This document shows positions 18,541 to 27,653 of a stretch of DNA of 64,000 nt, one piece after another. The translations under genes and the position numbers were made by a program. The notes beneath the pieces were generated by a model, which was not told the DNA's origin, made no database searches, and saw only the letters and a list, made by a program, of their open reading frames with translations. This DNA comes from Arthrobacter oryzae. Its GTDB lineage: Bacteria; Actinomycetota; Actinomycetes; Actinomycetales; Micrococcaceae. Location: NCBI RefSeq assembly GCF_030812315.1, contig NZ_JAUSSM010000008.1, positions 226,620 to 290,619 on the forward strand. The letters run 5' to 3'. Positions within the stretch are counted from its first letter, which is position 1, and each line of letters opens with the position of its first letter.

Positions 18541-19065
18541 TCAAACCTCGCTGGCCGGCGCCCAGGCCAGGGAATCTGAAGCCCGAATGTAATAGGTTCC
18601 CGGCCACGGTACGCCAGGCCTGACTTGTGCCGGATCCGGTGAGATAAGCAAAACCGATCCAGGCCAGATCGGTTCCGGCAGAGCCTCGATCCATGCGCGC
18701 TGAACGTGGTCGAAGCGGTTCCATTTGATGGTGATCCACGACCCTGTGGGCTCGAGGGCGTCGACGCTCACGACGGTGATCTCTGCCGTCGTGCCACTGC
18801 TTTGCTTCATGTCGTTGAAGTGATCCCACTTTTCGTGAGCGCCAGCCATCCATGAACGCCGCCGGCGTGCTCGGAGCAACCAGACCGCCCCGATGACTGC
18901 GGCAGCGACGAGTGCCATGGCAGCGGTTAGTAGCAAGGACAACTTAGCCGACGCGTTGGCAGCCGCGGTCCCGACGAGGTAGACGACACACACAGCGGTT
19001 GCCACGCTGCTCAGGATCAAAGCAGGTGTTGCAAGCTTCGGCTTCAGGACTGGGTTCGCATCCAT
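18541..19065 (-). CDS. Hypothetical membrane protein downstream of traA
   Basis: A 174-residue protein with two hydrophobic helices (LILSSVATAVCVVYLVGTAA and LLLTAAMALVAAAVIGAVWL), then a basic RARRRRSW cluster and a soluble C-terminal half. It begins 20 bp after the traA stop on the same strand, so it is probably co-transcribed and transfer-associated. No family was recognised. Confidence 0.6.
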   Translation of the reverse strand: MDANPVLKPKLATPALILSSVATAVCVVYLVGTAAANASAKLSLLLTAAMALVAAAVIGAVWLLRARRRRSWMAGAHEKWDHFNDMKQSSGTTAEITVVSVDALEPTGSWITIKWNRFDHVQRAWIEALPEPIWPGSVLLISPDPAQVRPGVPWPGTYYIRASDSLAWAPASEV

Positions 19066-19085
19066 GCATTACCTTCCCGACCAGT

Positions 19086-22000
19086 TTAGAGTTGCCACCC
19101 GACATTGATAAGGCGGTCTTCCCAAGTCACCGGGTCATCAGCCCGCGTCGGAGCGTCTACAGGGCTGTGGGAGGAGACACCTGCTTGCTCAACGAGTCGA
19201 TCGATATATGCACGCTGCTCCTTCTGCTCCCACTCATAAGCCTCAGGAACTGGCCCCAGAGGAAGGGGCGAATTTTCTATGCCCCACCGATCCCGATAGA
19301 TGGCAGTTCGGCGAAGCACCCCAGTTGCCTCTTCGGGGGTGACGTAGGGTCGCAAGGCCTCAAGGAGGTTCCGTTTCCACTCGGCGTCACCCACCATCAC
19401 GGCCAGGGTGACGTGGTCCATCCTCTGCTGCATCCGCTCCCGTACCTGGGTGATCATGTTGGCAAGGTCGGGACGAACGGTGCGGAGTTCCTCGGTCAGG
19501 GGATCAATGTCTGCGGCGGGCATCGCGGAAAGGAACTTCCGGAGCCGGGAGTGGACGACTGCCGCTGTGTCTCGGGCGGCTGCGCTTGGTTCCACGGCGG
19601 CGACAACAACGCGTTCCGCGCTCGGCCGGCTGACGCCAACTGATCTGCGCCACGCAGCTACAGCTGCACCCCACGAAGGCGATTGCTGAAGCTCGGAGAC
19701 CCTGCTTAGTGAGTGCGCCTCAAGGAACTCCCTCAGATCCTCAGCCGCTGCCAGTTGTGCGAGGTAATCGTACTCAGCACTGAGGCGCGCCAAGCTATCC
19801 GCCTTCGACTGCTCGGCATCACGGACTTCGTGAGCCGTTCGTTCGGCGCCTTCGGCGGCAAGGATCTCGCCGAGGATCTGGCGCCACGAGGCTTGCATAG
19901 CGGGATCCATGGGCTCGTCATCCAAAGGATCATTCTCGCTAACGTACGCGTGGTTCCCTGCGCGTCCCCGCGTCATGCTCACGTACAACAGCTCACGCGT
20001 CAGCCTGCCTTGTGTCACGACTGTGTGGCCGGTGTCCACGGTGATGCCCTGCGAGCGGTGGGCCGTCGTCGCATAACCCAGCTCAACGGAAGCCTCAACG
20101 TAGTCACGGCTCAAGCTAATCGTTGCGCCGGTGTCCCGGCGAACCGCGGTCAGCGAGCCATTGCGCCTGCCAGTGCGGACGACGTCGAGCATGGTTCCGT
20201 TCCGGATGAAGTCACCGCTGCTATCGGTTACGGCCCGGACATTCTGGCGGGCAATGACCGTGTCGCCAGTGCCGGCATGAAGTCCGTCGCTGAGCGGTAC
20301 CGAGTCTTCCGCATCCACGGCACCTTGGACCACCCGATCGGCCTGGGCGCGCTGGTTGAGCATGCCAACCGTGTCATTGTCCGCTGCGATGAGAATAGAC
20401 GACTTGCCGGCGTGAATGTCGGTCTGCCATCTGAGGTACGCCTGGTCGACCATGTCGAGGTGCACCCCGTGTTGAATGCGCCCGTGGCTGTTGTAGTCAG
20501 CAATGGCACCGAAGTCCCCAGCACGAAGCTTCAGCGATGCGTCTTGCTCCCAGGCCTCCTTGAACCGCCAAATCGTGCTTAGCCGCACCGTCTTGCCTTG
20601 CCGGTCCAGCCAGCCGAGGACACCGCCGGCGTCGATGGCGTCCAGTTGCCCCGGGTCTCCCACCAGGAGCACCTTGGCTCCGGCATCCCGTACCTGCTGT
20701 ACCAGTGCAGACAGCTGCAGGGTGGACACCATGGAGGCTTCGTCGACGATGACCAGCTGGTTGGGGTGAAAACGCCACCTGTCCTGTTCGGCGGCAAGCC
20801 GCGCGGCCTTCTGGGCGAGGCGAGTGGCGTGCGGTCCCATGGCTGCCACCTGCTTTTTAAGCCGCTGCTCGGTGTCGAAGAACTGCGCGGCCCGGTTGCC
20901 GCCACCCTGACCGACAGATTCGTAGAGCCACTTGGCTACGTTCTCCGTGGTCAGTGCAAGCTCCCGCCCAAGAACTTCGGCGCTCGCCGCCGCCGGAGCC
21001 AATCCGACCACGGTACCGGCACCAAAGGCGGCTTCCCAGGCCGCCTTGACCGCGCCGAGGGTTGTCGTCTTGCCGGTTCCGGCAGGACCGACGATGGCGT
21101 CGAGCCTGTTGCCGCTGAGCAGAACGTTGGCTGCCGCCGCTCGTTGGTCGGAGTGCAGATCTAGCCGACCACGGTGTTTGTAGTTGGCGAGTGACTCCAT
21201 GGCGACGGCCGCGCTCACGGCCGGGCCGCCGTTGTCGTTCCGTGCTCCCAGGACGACATCCTCGTTGGCGAGGGTACCCGCGTCCGTGTAGAGGCGGGAG
21301 CCGTGGAAATCGAAGATGCTGTGGTCTCCGAAGCGGAGATCGGCCTGCGCGTCCGCAGGGAGGGTGTACCGGTACTCATTGAGTGGGACGGACTGGGCTT
21401 CTGCGGCGGTGGCTACGATGTCGATCATGGTGTGACGGTCCGCCGGTGTGTGGCACCGAATTTCGGCGCAGACACGTTCGGCTTCTGCGAGGAGGTTCCA
21501 CCGATTCCAGGTGGCGCGCTTCGTGGCGACGAGCACGCGGGTCAGGGAGCCCACCGCGTCCACCCAGTCGGGTGTGAAGTCGCAGGTGTGGAAGGGCGCT
21601 GTCCGGGAGCGCCGAATGGTGTCGGCGAGCACTTCTCGGGATTCGAAGCCCTTGGCGGTCGCCCTTGCTCGCCACTGGGCGGAGAGCCGGTGGAGCGGGA
21701 TGGCTGTTTCCGGTTTGGCAGTCCGGGTCGCGAGAGTTGCCTGCTGTCGGAGTTTGATGGTGGCTGTCGCGGTTGGGGGAGCGCCGTGACTGGCTGTCCA
21801 TTCGGCCACGAGCCGGTCTGTTTCGAGATCGATCAGGCGCGAGCGGTTGGAGAATTCGCGGATCAGCGCATCGTCAACGCCGGTCAATTGCTGGCTGGGG
21901 TTGTGGATGTTCGCGGCCGGCTGGCGGACCTCCGTGTCGGTGCCGAGGTTACGGTGGAGGGCGTCGAAAAGGAGGCCGTTGTAGTGCTCGCTGGCAGCCA

Positions 22001-22658
22001 CCGCCGCCTTGTAAAGAGTCCGCGAATCGAGCGTGACCCATGCGCCGTCGGTGATGCGCTGGATGCGGTTGGCTATGACCATGTGGGTATGGAGCTGCGG
22101 ATCCCCGGCCCGCGACTCCCAGTGGTCGAAGGCAGCAGCGATAGCTCCACATGTGCCAAGGTGGGCGACACCGTTGCGGCCGGCCCTCGTGTGGATGACG
22201 TAAGTTTGGAGCCACTCGAGGGTGGCGTTGACCGCCTGGTGGTGGGTCTCGAGGATTTGGTCTTGGAGTGTGCGGGGGCTCAGCGCCCAAAGGACGGAGA
22301 CGGATTTGGGGACGCTGAAAGTGAGGTCAAAGCCGACGACGGCGTGCCGCGTCTCTGCGCGGCCCTGGCTGTTTTGCACGATGGTGGGTTGGCCGTGGGG
22401 GCGGCCCAGGGGAGCGAAGGTGTCCGGGTGAGTGGCGTGATCGAAGATAGCCTTGGCGTCCGATTCCGTGACGACGTCTCCAGCGGTCCGGTTGATGCCT
22501 CGCACGCCGGACCCGAGCCAGCGGCCCTGCGGTGTTCCGGCTTTCATGTAGTACGTGGTCGCGTCGGCGGGGGTGATTGTCAGATCGTCCATCATGGTGG
22601 TCTTGAAGAGATACTTCAGGCCCGACTTAGCGGAGAGCCGGGCGATGGACATGGTCAT
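19086..22658 (-). CDS. traA: MobF conjugative relaxase-helicase TraA
   Basis: Relaxase that would nick the plasmid at oriT and unwind the transferred strand. The N-terminal TrwC-type relaxase has a double tyrosine (TYYMKAG) and the histidine triad in PQLHTHMVIANR near residue 190. The C-terminal half is a RecD-like helicase with Walker A GPAGTGKT near residue 520, Walker B VDEASM near 638, and a late YATTAHRSQGITVD motif. The 1190-residue length fits MobF proteins of actinobacteria. The ATG at 22658 overlaps the stop of the upstream partner (ATGA); an ATG two codons later is possible. Confidence 0.92.
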   Translation of the reverse strand: MTMSIARLSAKSGLKYLFKTTMMDDLTITPADATTYYMKAGTPQGRWLGSGVRGINRTAGDVVTESDAKAIFDHATHPDTFAPLGRPHGQPTIVQNSQGRAETRHAVVGFDLTFSVPKSVSVLWALSPRTLQDQILETHHQAVNATLEWLQTYVIHTRAGRNGVAHLGTCGAIAAAFDHWESRAGDPQLHTHMVIANRIQRITDGAWVTLDSRTLYKAAVAASEHYNGLLFDALHRNLGTDTEVRQPAANIHNPSQQLTGVDDALIREFSNRSRLIDLETDRLVAEWTASHGAPPTATATIKLRQQATLATRTAKPETAIPLHRLSAQWRARATAKGFESREVLADTIRRSRTAPFHTCDFTPDWVDAVGSLTRVLVATKRATWNRWNLLAEAERVCAEIRCHTPADRHTMIDIVATAAEAQSVPLNEYRYTLPADAQADLRFGDHSIFDFHGSRLYTDAGTLANEDVVLGARNDNGGPAVSAAVAMESLANYKHRGRLDLHSDQRAAAANVLLSGNRLDAIVGPAGTGKTTTLGAVKAAWEAAFGAGTVVGLAPAAASAEVLGRELALTTENVAKWLYESVGQGGGNRAAQFFDTEQRLKKQVAAMGPHATRLAQKAARLAAEQDRWRFHPNQLVIVDEASMVSTLQLSALVQQVRDAGAKVLLVGDPGQLDAIDAGGVLGWLDRQGKTVRLSTIWRFKEAWEQDASLKLRAGDFGAIADYNSHGRIQHGVHLDMVDQAYLRWQTDIHAGKSSILIAADNDTVGMLNQRAQADRVVQGAVDAEDSVPLSDGLHAGTGDTVIARQNVRAVTDSSGDFIRNGTMLDVVRTGRRNGSLTAVRRDTGATISLSRDYVEASVELGYATTAHRSQGITVDTGHTVVTQGRLTRELLYVSMTRGRAGNHAYVSENDPLDDEPMDPAMQASWRQILGEILAAEGAERTAHEVRDAEQSKADSLARLSAEYDYLAQLAAAEDLREFLEAHSLSRVSELQQSPSWGAAVAAWRRSVGVSRPSAERVVVAAVEPSAAARDTAAVVHSRLRKFLSAMPAADIDPLTEELRTVRPDLANMITQVRERMQQRMDHVTLAVMVGDAEWKRNLLEALRPYVTPEEATGVLRRTAIYRDRWGIENSPLPLGPVPEAYEWEQKEQRAYIDRLVEQAGVSSHSPVDAPTRADDPVTWEDRLINVGWQL

Positions 22659-23185
22659 TGGCTTTGGGTTTCTGGGTTCCGTTTGGTGGCCGTCCAGCCT
22701 CGACGGCGGAAGAGTGCCTTGGTGCCGCTGTGGAGCTCGACGCCGGTAGCCTGGGTCAGGGCCAGCAGCTTGCCGCCGAGGTGAACCAGGTCGTGGGAAT
22801 CGGTCTGCTGGATATTTTGGAGCCGTGCCAGGTCGGCACGGAGATTCCTGATGACGTCACGCTGCTCGGTGTTCTCGGCTTCGAGCCGGTCGATGTCTAC
22901 AGCTTGCGATCGGAGTTGGTTGCGGAGGGATTCTTGGTGTTGCACGCTGCCAGCGAGAGCGGCAGCCAGCTTGGCCCTCGACTTGCAGTGGGCGACGACC
23001 GGGCCGGACTCGGCAACGGTATCCCGGAGTTGAACGGTCGTGGCGGGATTCGGGCGTAACGCGGATACTAGGTGCCGCCGTCGTCGGTCGCGTTGTCTGT
23101 TGGCGCAGCGCGTGGAACAGAAGCGCTGTGATGAGCGCGAAGGCGCGAAGCTCCCGCCACATTCCCCACAAATCTTCCCGGTCAC
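22655..23185 (-). CDS. Zinc-ribbon/coiled-coil partner of TraA
   Basis: 176 residues. The N-terminus carries C-x2-C (ICGEC) and C-x3-C (FCSTRC) pairs forming a zinc ribbon next to a run of arginines, followed by a long coiled coil (SLRNQLRSQAVDIDRLEAEN, then RDVIRNLRADLARLQNI). The layout suggests a DNA-binding accessory factor. Its stop overlaps the relaxase start, so the pair is translationally coupled; an oriT-binding or relaxosome role is inferred. Its gene starts beside the 23349 palindrome region. Confidence 0.7.
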   Translation of the reverse strand: MTGKICGECGGSFAPSRSSQRFCSTRCANRQRDRRRRHLVSALRPNPATTVQLRDTVAESGPVVAHCKSRAKLAAALAGSVQHQESLRNQLRSQAVDIDRLEAENTEQRDVIRNLRADLARLQNIQQTDSHDLVHLGGKLLALTQATGVELHSGTKALFRRRGWTATKRNPETQSQ

Positions 23186-23348
23186 GTTGGTTCATCTTTG
23201 ATGGCTCTGGTTACGACATGACTTGCCGTGAGTCCGCGCCTCACGGTGAATGCCTTGGATGCCAGAGGTGTGAGGTGCTTGGCCGCTAGCTGCCGTCCGA
23301 GGTGTGAGTCGCCGGGAACCGCATGCCGGGGAATCGATGGTTCTGATC

Positions 23349-23370
23349 GGCTCTGGACATGTCCAGAGCC
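23349..23370. promoter_or_regulatory. Perfect 22-bp palindrome, likely operator
   Basis: The half-site GGCTCTGGACA is followed directly by its exact reverse complement. It lies in the space between the divergent relaxase-partner gene and the metallopeptidase operon, which encodes an XRE-like regulator. A repressor site controlling one or both directions is inferred. The decamer GAGGTGTGAG also occurs twice nearby (about 23265 and 23300). Confidence 0.6.
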
Positions 23371-23479
23371 TGAGCGTTCAATGGAAGTGTTGCGACTATT
23401 GACGGTCCTAGGAAGACGGGGCCGTTGGATCAAACGGCGACTTGGCGGCACATGCCGGCGGCCGCGGGATGGGGTTCCG

Positions 23480-23968
23480 ATGGACGGCACAGCTTCCGCC
23501 AACTATCCGCCAGCGCGGTGCGCTGCAGAAGGTTTCCTCGCACTCAATTTGCCGAGCCATCTTTCGTTGGAACGGCTGATATCGATTGTTGAGATCCTTC
23601 GGCACAGGCGGATTGAGGTCGACGTTTCCGAGTCCCTAAACGGAGGATCGGTCTGCGGGCTGTGGCTGTCCACGGACAGCACGGAGATAATCCTGCACGC
23701 ACCGACGCCGTCGGCACTTCATCGCCAGCAGTTCATCCTTCACGAACTGGGCCATATGGTGCTCCGCCACGATGAGCTGGTGGTGTCCTCAAACTATGCG
23801 GAGACCTTGTTTCCGAACCTCTCCGGCGAGAAGGTGTCGCGGATCCTGGGGCGCAGTGACTTCGTGGACCATATCGAGGCCGCTGCCGAAACCCTGGCGG
23901 ATCTCTTTGCCGCTGCAATCCGGGACAGCAGCCTGGAGCCGCGGTCGTTTGAACGGATCTTCGGATGA
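23480..23968 (+). CDS. ImmA/IrrE-family metallopeptidase
   Basis: Zinc peptidase with HELGHMVLRH and a downstream AAAETLADLFAA glutamate helix. Such proteases often cut a repressor to derepress mobile-element genes. The ATG at 23480, preceded by GGGATGGGG, gives 162 residues; the frame is open to 23228, but codons upstream look atypical and an ATG at 23381 is also possible. The gene overlaps the next by ATGA. In actinobacteria this peptidase, a seven-TM protein and an XRE regulator recur together, which supports a signalling cassette. Confidence 0.75.
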   Translation: MDGTASANYPPARCAAEGFLALNLPSHLSLERLISIVEILRHRRIEVDVSESLNGGSVCGLWLSTDSTEIILHAPTPSALHRQQFILHELGHMVLRHDELVVSSNYAETLFPNLSGEKVSRILGRSDFVDHIEAAAETLADLFAAAIRDSSLEPRSFERIFG

Positions 23969-24978
23969 TTCAGGCGATTGCCGCAGCCGTGATCTGGTGC
24001 CTGGCGCTCTGCCTTCTGCCGGATCTGAAGCGGCGCAAGGACCAGAGCATCCTCGTGGCGGCCGTTACCATCGCCACTGCACTGACGCTCAACGTTGACG
24101 GAATTTACCGTGCGGGGGATTCCCTTCTCGGGAACCGCAATCTGCTGGACCTTGTGGCCAATGTCTTTATGGTTGTCGGCATCTACTTCCTGTCCCGTGC
24201 GATCCTTCGCGCCGCCAATGTCAGTGACACGGTGGACATCCACAACAGAACCGGGCAATCGGTTCTCGGGATGGTCGTTGTGGCCTTGATCGTCAGTTTC
24301 AGCCTGGTTGATGCCCCGCAGACGTCGACCTCCTTTATGAAGGACTTTGGAAGCCAGTGGCCGGCCGCCGCGTACTCGGCTGTTCAGTTCCTGTACATCG
24401 GCGCGGTGGTGGCCATCACCGGCGTTACCTGCTTCAAGTTCCGCGGCGAGATGGCAAGGCCGTACTTTCGCGTCGCTTTTGTGTTCATCGGCCTGGGCTG
24501 CGCCCTGGCTGTGGTGTTGGTCCTTGCCGTGTTGGGGATGGACGTTCTACATCTCATGGGTGAGCGTGAGGCAATGACGCGCCTCTCCTACGTCTACGAC
24601 GCGGCGTTCCTGGGCGCGATGGTTTTCCTTTGCGTGGGTCTGGCCTTGCCGCCTGTCGCGCGTCGGCTGGAACGCAGGTCCGATGCCCGGGCCGCGGATG
24701 TCCTCGTGGAAAGACTGTCCGAGCCGTGGGACCGAATCACGTCGGGGCGCTCCGAGATCCGACTCAACGTGGTTCCAACTGCGATTGACCGCCAGGATGC
24801 CCCCAAGCGCCGGCTGCACCGGATGCTGGTAGAGATCCAGGACGCCCTATTCGTGGACCCGAACCTTGCCCAATCGCTGAGCCAGAATGACGTTGACGTT
24901 CTGCGAGCAGCGGAGCGGCATCTCGGAGCCCGGTCAACAGGAGATCGACGGACGAGGCGCCAGGGAAAGGAGGCATGA
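23965..24978 (+). CDS. Seven-TM membrane protein, MAB_1171c-like
   Basis: A 337-residue integral membrane protein with about seven hydrophobic helices (for example VFMVVGIYFLSRAIL, VLGMVVVALIVSFSLV, VVLVLAVLGMDVLHLMG) and a cytoplasmic tail with RRLHRMLVEIQDAL. The pattern and its place after an ImmA/IrrE peptidase match the MAB_1171c-like (DUF6545-type) family. A membrane sensor for the peptidase-regulator pair is inferred. The ATG start overlaps the peptidase stop. Confidence 0.72.
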   Translation: MIQAIAAAVIWCLALCLLPDLKRRKDQSILVAAVTIATALTLNVDGIYRAGDSLLGNRNLLDLVANVFMVVGIYFLSRAILRAANVSDTVDIHNRTGQSVLGMVVVALIVSFSLVDAPQTSTSFMKDFGSQWPAAAYSAVQFLYIGAVVAITGVTCFKFRGEMARPYFRVAFVFIGLGCALAVVLVLAVLGMDVLHLMGEREAMTRLSYVYDAAFLGAMVFLCVGLALPPVARRLERRSDARAADVLVERLSEPWDRITSGRSEIRLNVVPTAIDRQDAPKRRLHRMLVEIQDALFVDPNLAQSLSQNDVDVLRAAERHLGARSTGDRRTRRQGKEA

Positions 24979-24982
24979 ATCC

Positions 24983-25432
24983 GTGACCGACATCGACGGC
25001 GGGACACCCGAGCAGCCCCAGGCGAAACTCGCGCGGAAGCTGAATCTCCTCCTGGATCTCTTTGAGGCCCAGGGGTCGTCGCCCCTGACGTATCCGCAGA
25101 TAAGCCAGCACATGTCGGACCGGGGAACGCCCTTGTCACGTTCGCGTTGGGCCTACATGCGTGCGGGGGACGGTCCCATGGCGACGGATCCGGCACTCCT
25201 GCAGAACCTTGCCGAGTTCTTCGGCGTTGACCCCAGATACCTTTTGGACGACGACGGCGACGTTCCCGACTTGGTGGACGCACAGCTCCAACTGCTGCGA
25301 ACTCTGCGGGAAAACCGCGTCAAGAACTTCGCGGCACGGCAACTTCAGGGGATTTCCCCGGAGACGCTGGTGCGCCTTCGTCAGGCCATCGACGAACGCC
25401 TGAAGGCTCCCGAGGACGACGCCGATGCGTAG
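24983..25432 (+). CDS. XRE-like regulator of the peptidase cassette
   Basis: 149 residues. The GTG at 24983 follows GGAGG at a suitable distance, so longer in-frame versions were rejected. The middle resembles a helix-turn-helix domain (LTYPQISQHMSDRGTPLSRS, then FGVDPRYLLDDD) as in EspR-like XRE regulators, with a C-terminal helical dimerisation part. It is a candidate substrate of the neighbouring peptidase and may bind the 22-bp palindrome. It overlaps the hydrolase gene by 8 bp. Confidence 0.68.
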   Translation: MTDIDGGTPEQPQAKLARKLNLLLDLFEAQGSSPLTYPQISQHMSDRGTPLSRSRWAYMRAGDGPMATDPALLQNLAEFFGVDPRYLLDDDGDVPDLVDAQLQLLRTLRENRVKNFAARQLQGISPETLVRLRQAIDERLKAPEDDADA

Positions 25433-26627
25433 GGCTGTCCTAGGTGTCGCCATCGGTTGTGGTTTGGTCAGCGCCGCGGCGTTTCTTGGGGCGGCCTATT
25501 TTGCTCGGGAAGTTGTAGTGCCGAAGACGTGGCGGAGAGAGGATCTGCAGATCCGTCGGGTGTTCCGCGATGCAGACGAATCGCCGCTGGTAGAGCTGCC
25601 GGCGTCGGCACGGACCACGGTTCCAGGCCGTTACAGCATCTGGTTTGCCAACGGCACGGGCCACGCATGCATTGGAGAGATCGTGTCCAGGGACGCAAGT
25701 GCCGGCACCGTAACCCGACTTGTTGAACGGGTTGATTCGGGGGATCTGCTGACAGCCAGGGCAGGCATCTGGAGCGGGTACGTCTATCCGACGCCGGTTC
25801 CGTTGGGGCTGCCCTATTCGGACGTCGATATTCCAACCGATAACGGCATGGCTCCGGCGTGGAAGTTCGCGCCCACCCGTGCGTCCGGGGATTCCTCCAC
25901 CTGGGCCATCCACATCCATGGCCTGGGTGGGTCCAAGGCCGGCGCACTGCGGGGTGTCCCCGTTGCCGACCGGTTGGGGTACACGTCCCTGGTCGTTTCA
26001 TTCCGGAACGACCGGGATGCGCCTGCATCCGCGGACAGGCGGTACCACCTGGGGGAGACCGAATGGCACGATGTTGAAGCTGCGGTCTCACATGCTGTGA
26101 GTCAGGGTGCACACAAGGTTGTGCTTTTCGGCTGGTCCCTCGGTGCATCCATCGCCCTTCAACTGGCGGCATCATCGGAGTTTCGCGACCGTATTTCCCG
26201 GCTGGTGCTCAACGCACCCGTTATTGATTGGCGAAGCACGTTGTTGGCGAACGCCCGATCCAGCAGGCTTCCAGGTTGGGCTGCGCAGCTTGGGCTGCAG
26301 ATACTTGAATCGCCGGGCGCGCGCTGGATCAGTGGTCTGGGCACTCCCTTGAGCTTTCATACCCTGGACTTCTTGGCCCGAGCGGACGAACTCAGTGTCC
26401 CGACACTTGTCATCCACAGTGAAGCAGACCGGTCAACGCCCTTTGCCATTTCCCGCGAGTTCGTCACGCGTCGCCCCAACCTGGCAACGCTGCTCACCTT
26501 CCCGTCCGCGGAGCATACGCAGGAGTGGAATGCCGACCCGGACGGGTGGGACGCGGCGGTGTTCGACTGGCTGCGGAACGGCCCGCCGTCGTCCACCGCC
26601 GTATCCCAAATGACTGCCGGCTTATGA
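25425..26627 (+). CDS. Alpha/beta hydrolase with N-terminal anchor
   Basis: A 400-residue serine hydrolase. An N-terminal hydrophobic segment (VLGVAIGCGLVSAAAFLGAA) probably anchors it. The nucleophile elbow GWSLGA is near residue 235; aspartate in SEADRS near 331 and histidine in AEHTQEW near 362 complete a plausible triad. HIHGLGGSKAG forms the oxyanion region. The substrate is unknown. It is the last gene of the peptidase operon and overlaps the convergent DUF4192 gene by 6 bp. Confidence 0.8.
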   Translation: MRRAVLGVAIGCGLVSAAAFLGAAYFAREVVVPKTWRREDLQIRRVFRDADESPLVELPASARTTVPGRYSIWFANGTGHACIGEIVSRDASAGTVTRLVERVDSGDLLTARAGIWSGYVYPTPVPLGLPYSDVDIPTDNGMAPAWKFAPTRASGDSSTWAIHIHGLGGSKAGALRGVPVADRLGYTSLVVSFRNDRDAPASADRRYHLGETEWHDVEAAVSHAVSQGAHKVVLFGWSLGASIALQLAASSEFRDRISRLVLNAPVIDWRSTLLANARSSRLPGWAAQLGLQILESPGARWISGLGTPLSFHTLDFLARADELSVPTLVIHSEADRSTPFAISREFVTRRPNLATLLTFPSAEHTQEWNADPDGWDAAVFDWLRNGPPSSTAVSQMTAGL

Positions 26628-27653
26628 GGCTTCGAGGCCCCGGGGCCGGAAGGCCCGGTCTTTGTCCATGTTCCAGCCGGCGACCATTCCGGAGCCGATC
26701 ATCATGTCGCTAAGCCTGGCCAACCGGTAGGCGGGGTCGGCTTCAAGGGCGAGCTGCAGGAACTGGTGGGCCTTGCTGCCCCTGCCTTCCCACCAGTTGA
26801 CGTAGGCGATCGCGGTGAGGATGGGGGCGGAGTGGTCGGTGCTGCTGTGGGTGTAGGCGTGGAGCAGCAGCTGCTGCGCCCACTCAACCCGGGACCACTG
26901 CGGTTTGCCGTCGGTTTGGGCGAGGAGGACCCGGTCCATGGGTTCGTCGATTCCCGGGATATCGGCCATGAGCTGATCCCGGACGGCGGGGACCTGGAAG
27001 TTGGCAATCAGACTGATGGTCTGATCATCGTCCGGGTAACTGATCGCCTCGAGCATGCCGGCCCACAATGCCCTGCCTTGCTCGAGCGCCTCGCTGCCGT
27101 TCATCCGGAGGATGGTTTTCACCCGGTCATCGACGGCGTCCGCGGTTCGGGTCTCTTTCTTGGAGGTCGGGAGGGTGATGCAGTTGGTCGGTTCGATGGT
27201 GCTGCCGCGGTAGACGAATTCTGCGTTGATCTGGCTGGACTGCGTGGCGCTCAACGGAAGAGTCACGCTGACACGGGGGTCGCCGTCGTACGGTGAAACG
27301 GTGTCGTCTCCGACGAGGAGTCCGTCGCGGAGGGTCATGCCGCGTTCGGCCAGCGCTCCGGTGAGTGCTGCGATGGTGGCGGCGTGCGGCCTGGGCTGGC
27401 CGGGTTTCTGAGGCTCGGAGGTGTACACGGCGAAAAGGACGCTGGCGGCGCTGGTGTCGTGGGCGAGGTAGTCAGCGACGGTGCGGGCATAACTAAGCCC
27501 GCCTGCTCGGGTGGGGAGATCGACCCTGAGGGTCGCTCCGACGCGGTTGGCGTCCAGGGTGATGCACACGAGGCTCTCCTGGGGCCAGAACCCGAGCGTG
27601 TGCCCGACGAAACTGAGGACGTCGGCGGGGGTTTTGATGGTGAGCGGTTCCAT
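26622..27653 (-). CDS. DUF4192 domain protein
   Basis: A 343-residue protein of the actinobacterial DUF4192 family: TPADVLSFVGHTLGFWPQES at the start, TVADYLAHDTSAASVLFAVY, and a C-terminal helical repeat (YVNWWEGRGSKAHQFLQLAL). The ATG at 27653 has a strong AAGGAGAAGG site; the frame continues to 27758 but into leader sequence. The function of the family is unknown. Its start and leader recur at 55.1 kb and partly at 48.2 kb beside broken copies, always with the structured repeat described separately. Confidence 0.82.
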   Translation of the reverse strand: MEPLTIKTPADVLSFVGHTLGFWPQESLVCITLDANRVGATLRVDLPTRAGGLSYARTVADYLAHDTSAASVLFAVYTSEPQKPGQPRPHAATIAALTGALAERGMTLRDGLLVGDDTVSPYDGDPRVSVTLPLSATQSSQINAEFVYRGSTIEPTNCITLPTSKKETRTADAVDDRVKTILRMNGSEALEQGRALWAGMLEAISYPDDDQTISLIANFQVPAVRDQLMADIPGIDEPMDRVLLAQTDGKPQWSRVEWAQQLLLHAYTHSSTDHSAPILTAIAYVNWWEGRGSKAHQFLQLALEADPAYRLARLSDMMIGSGMVAGWNMDKDRAFRPRGLEAS

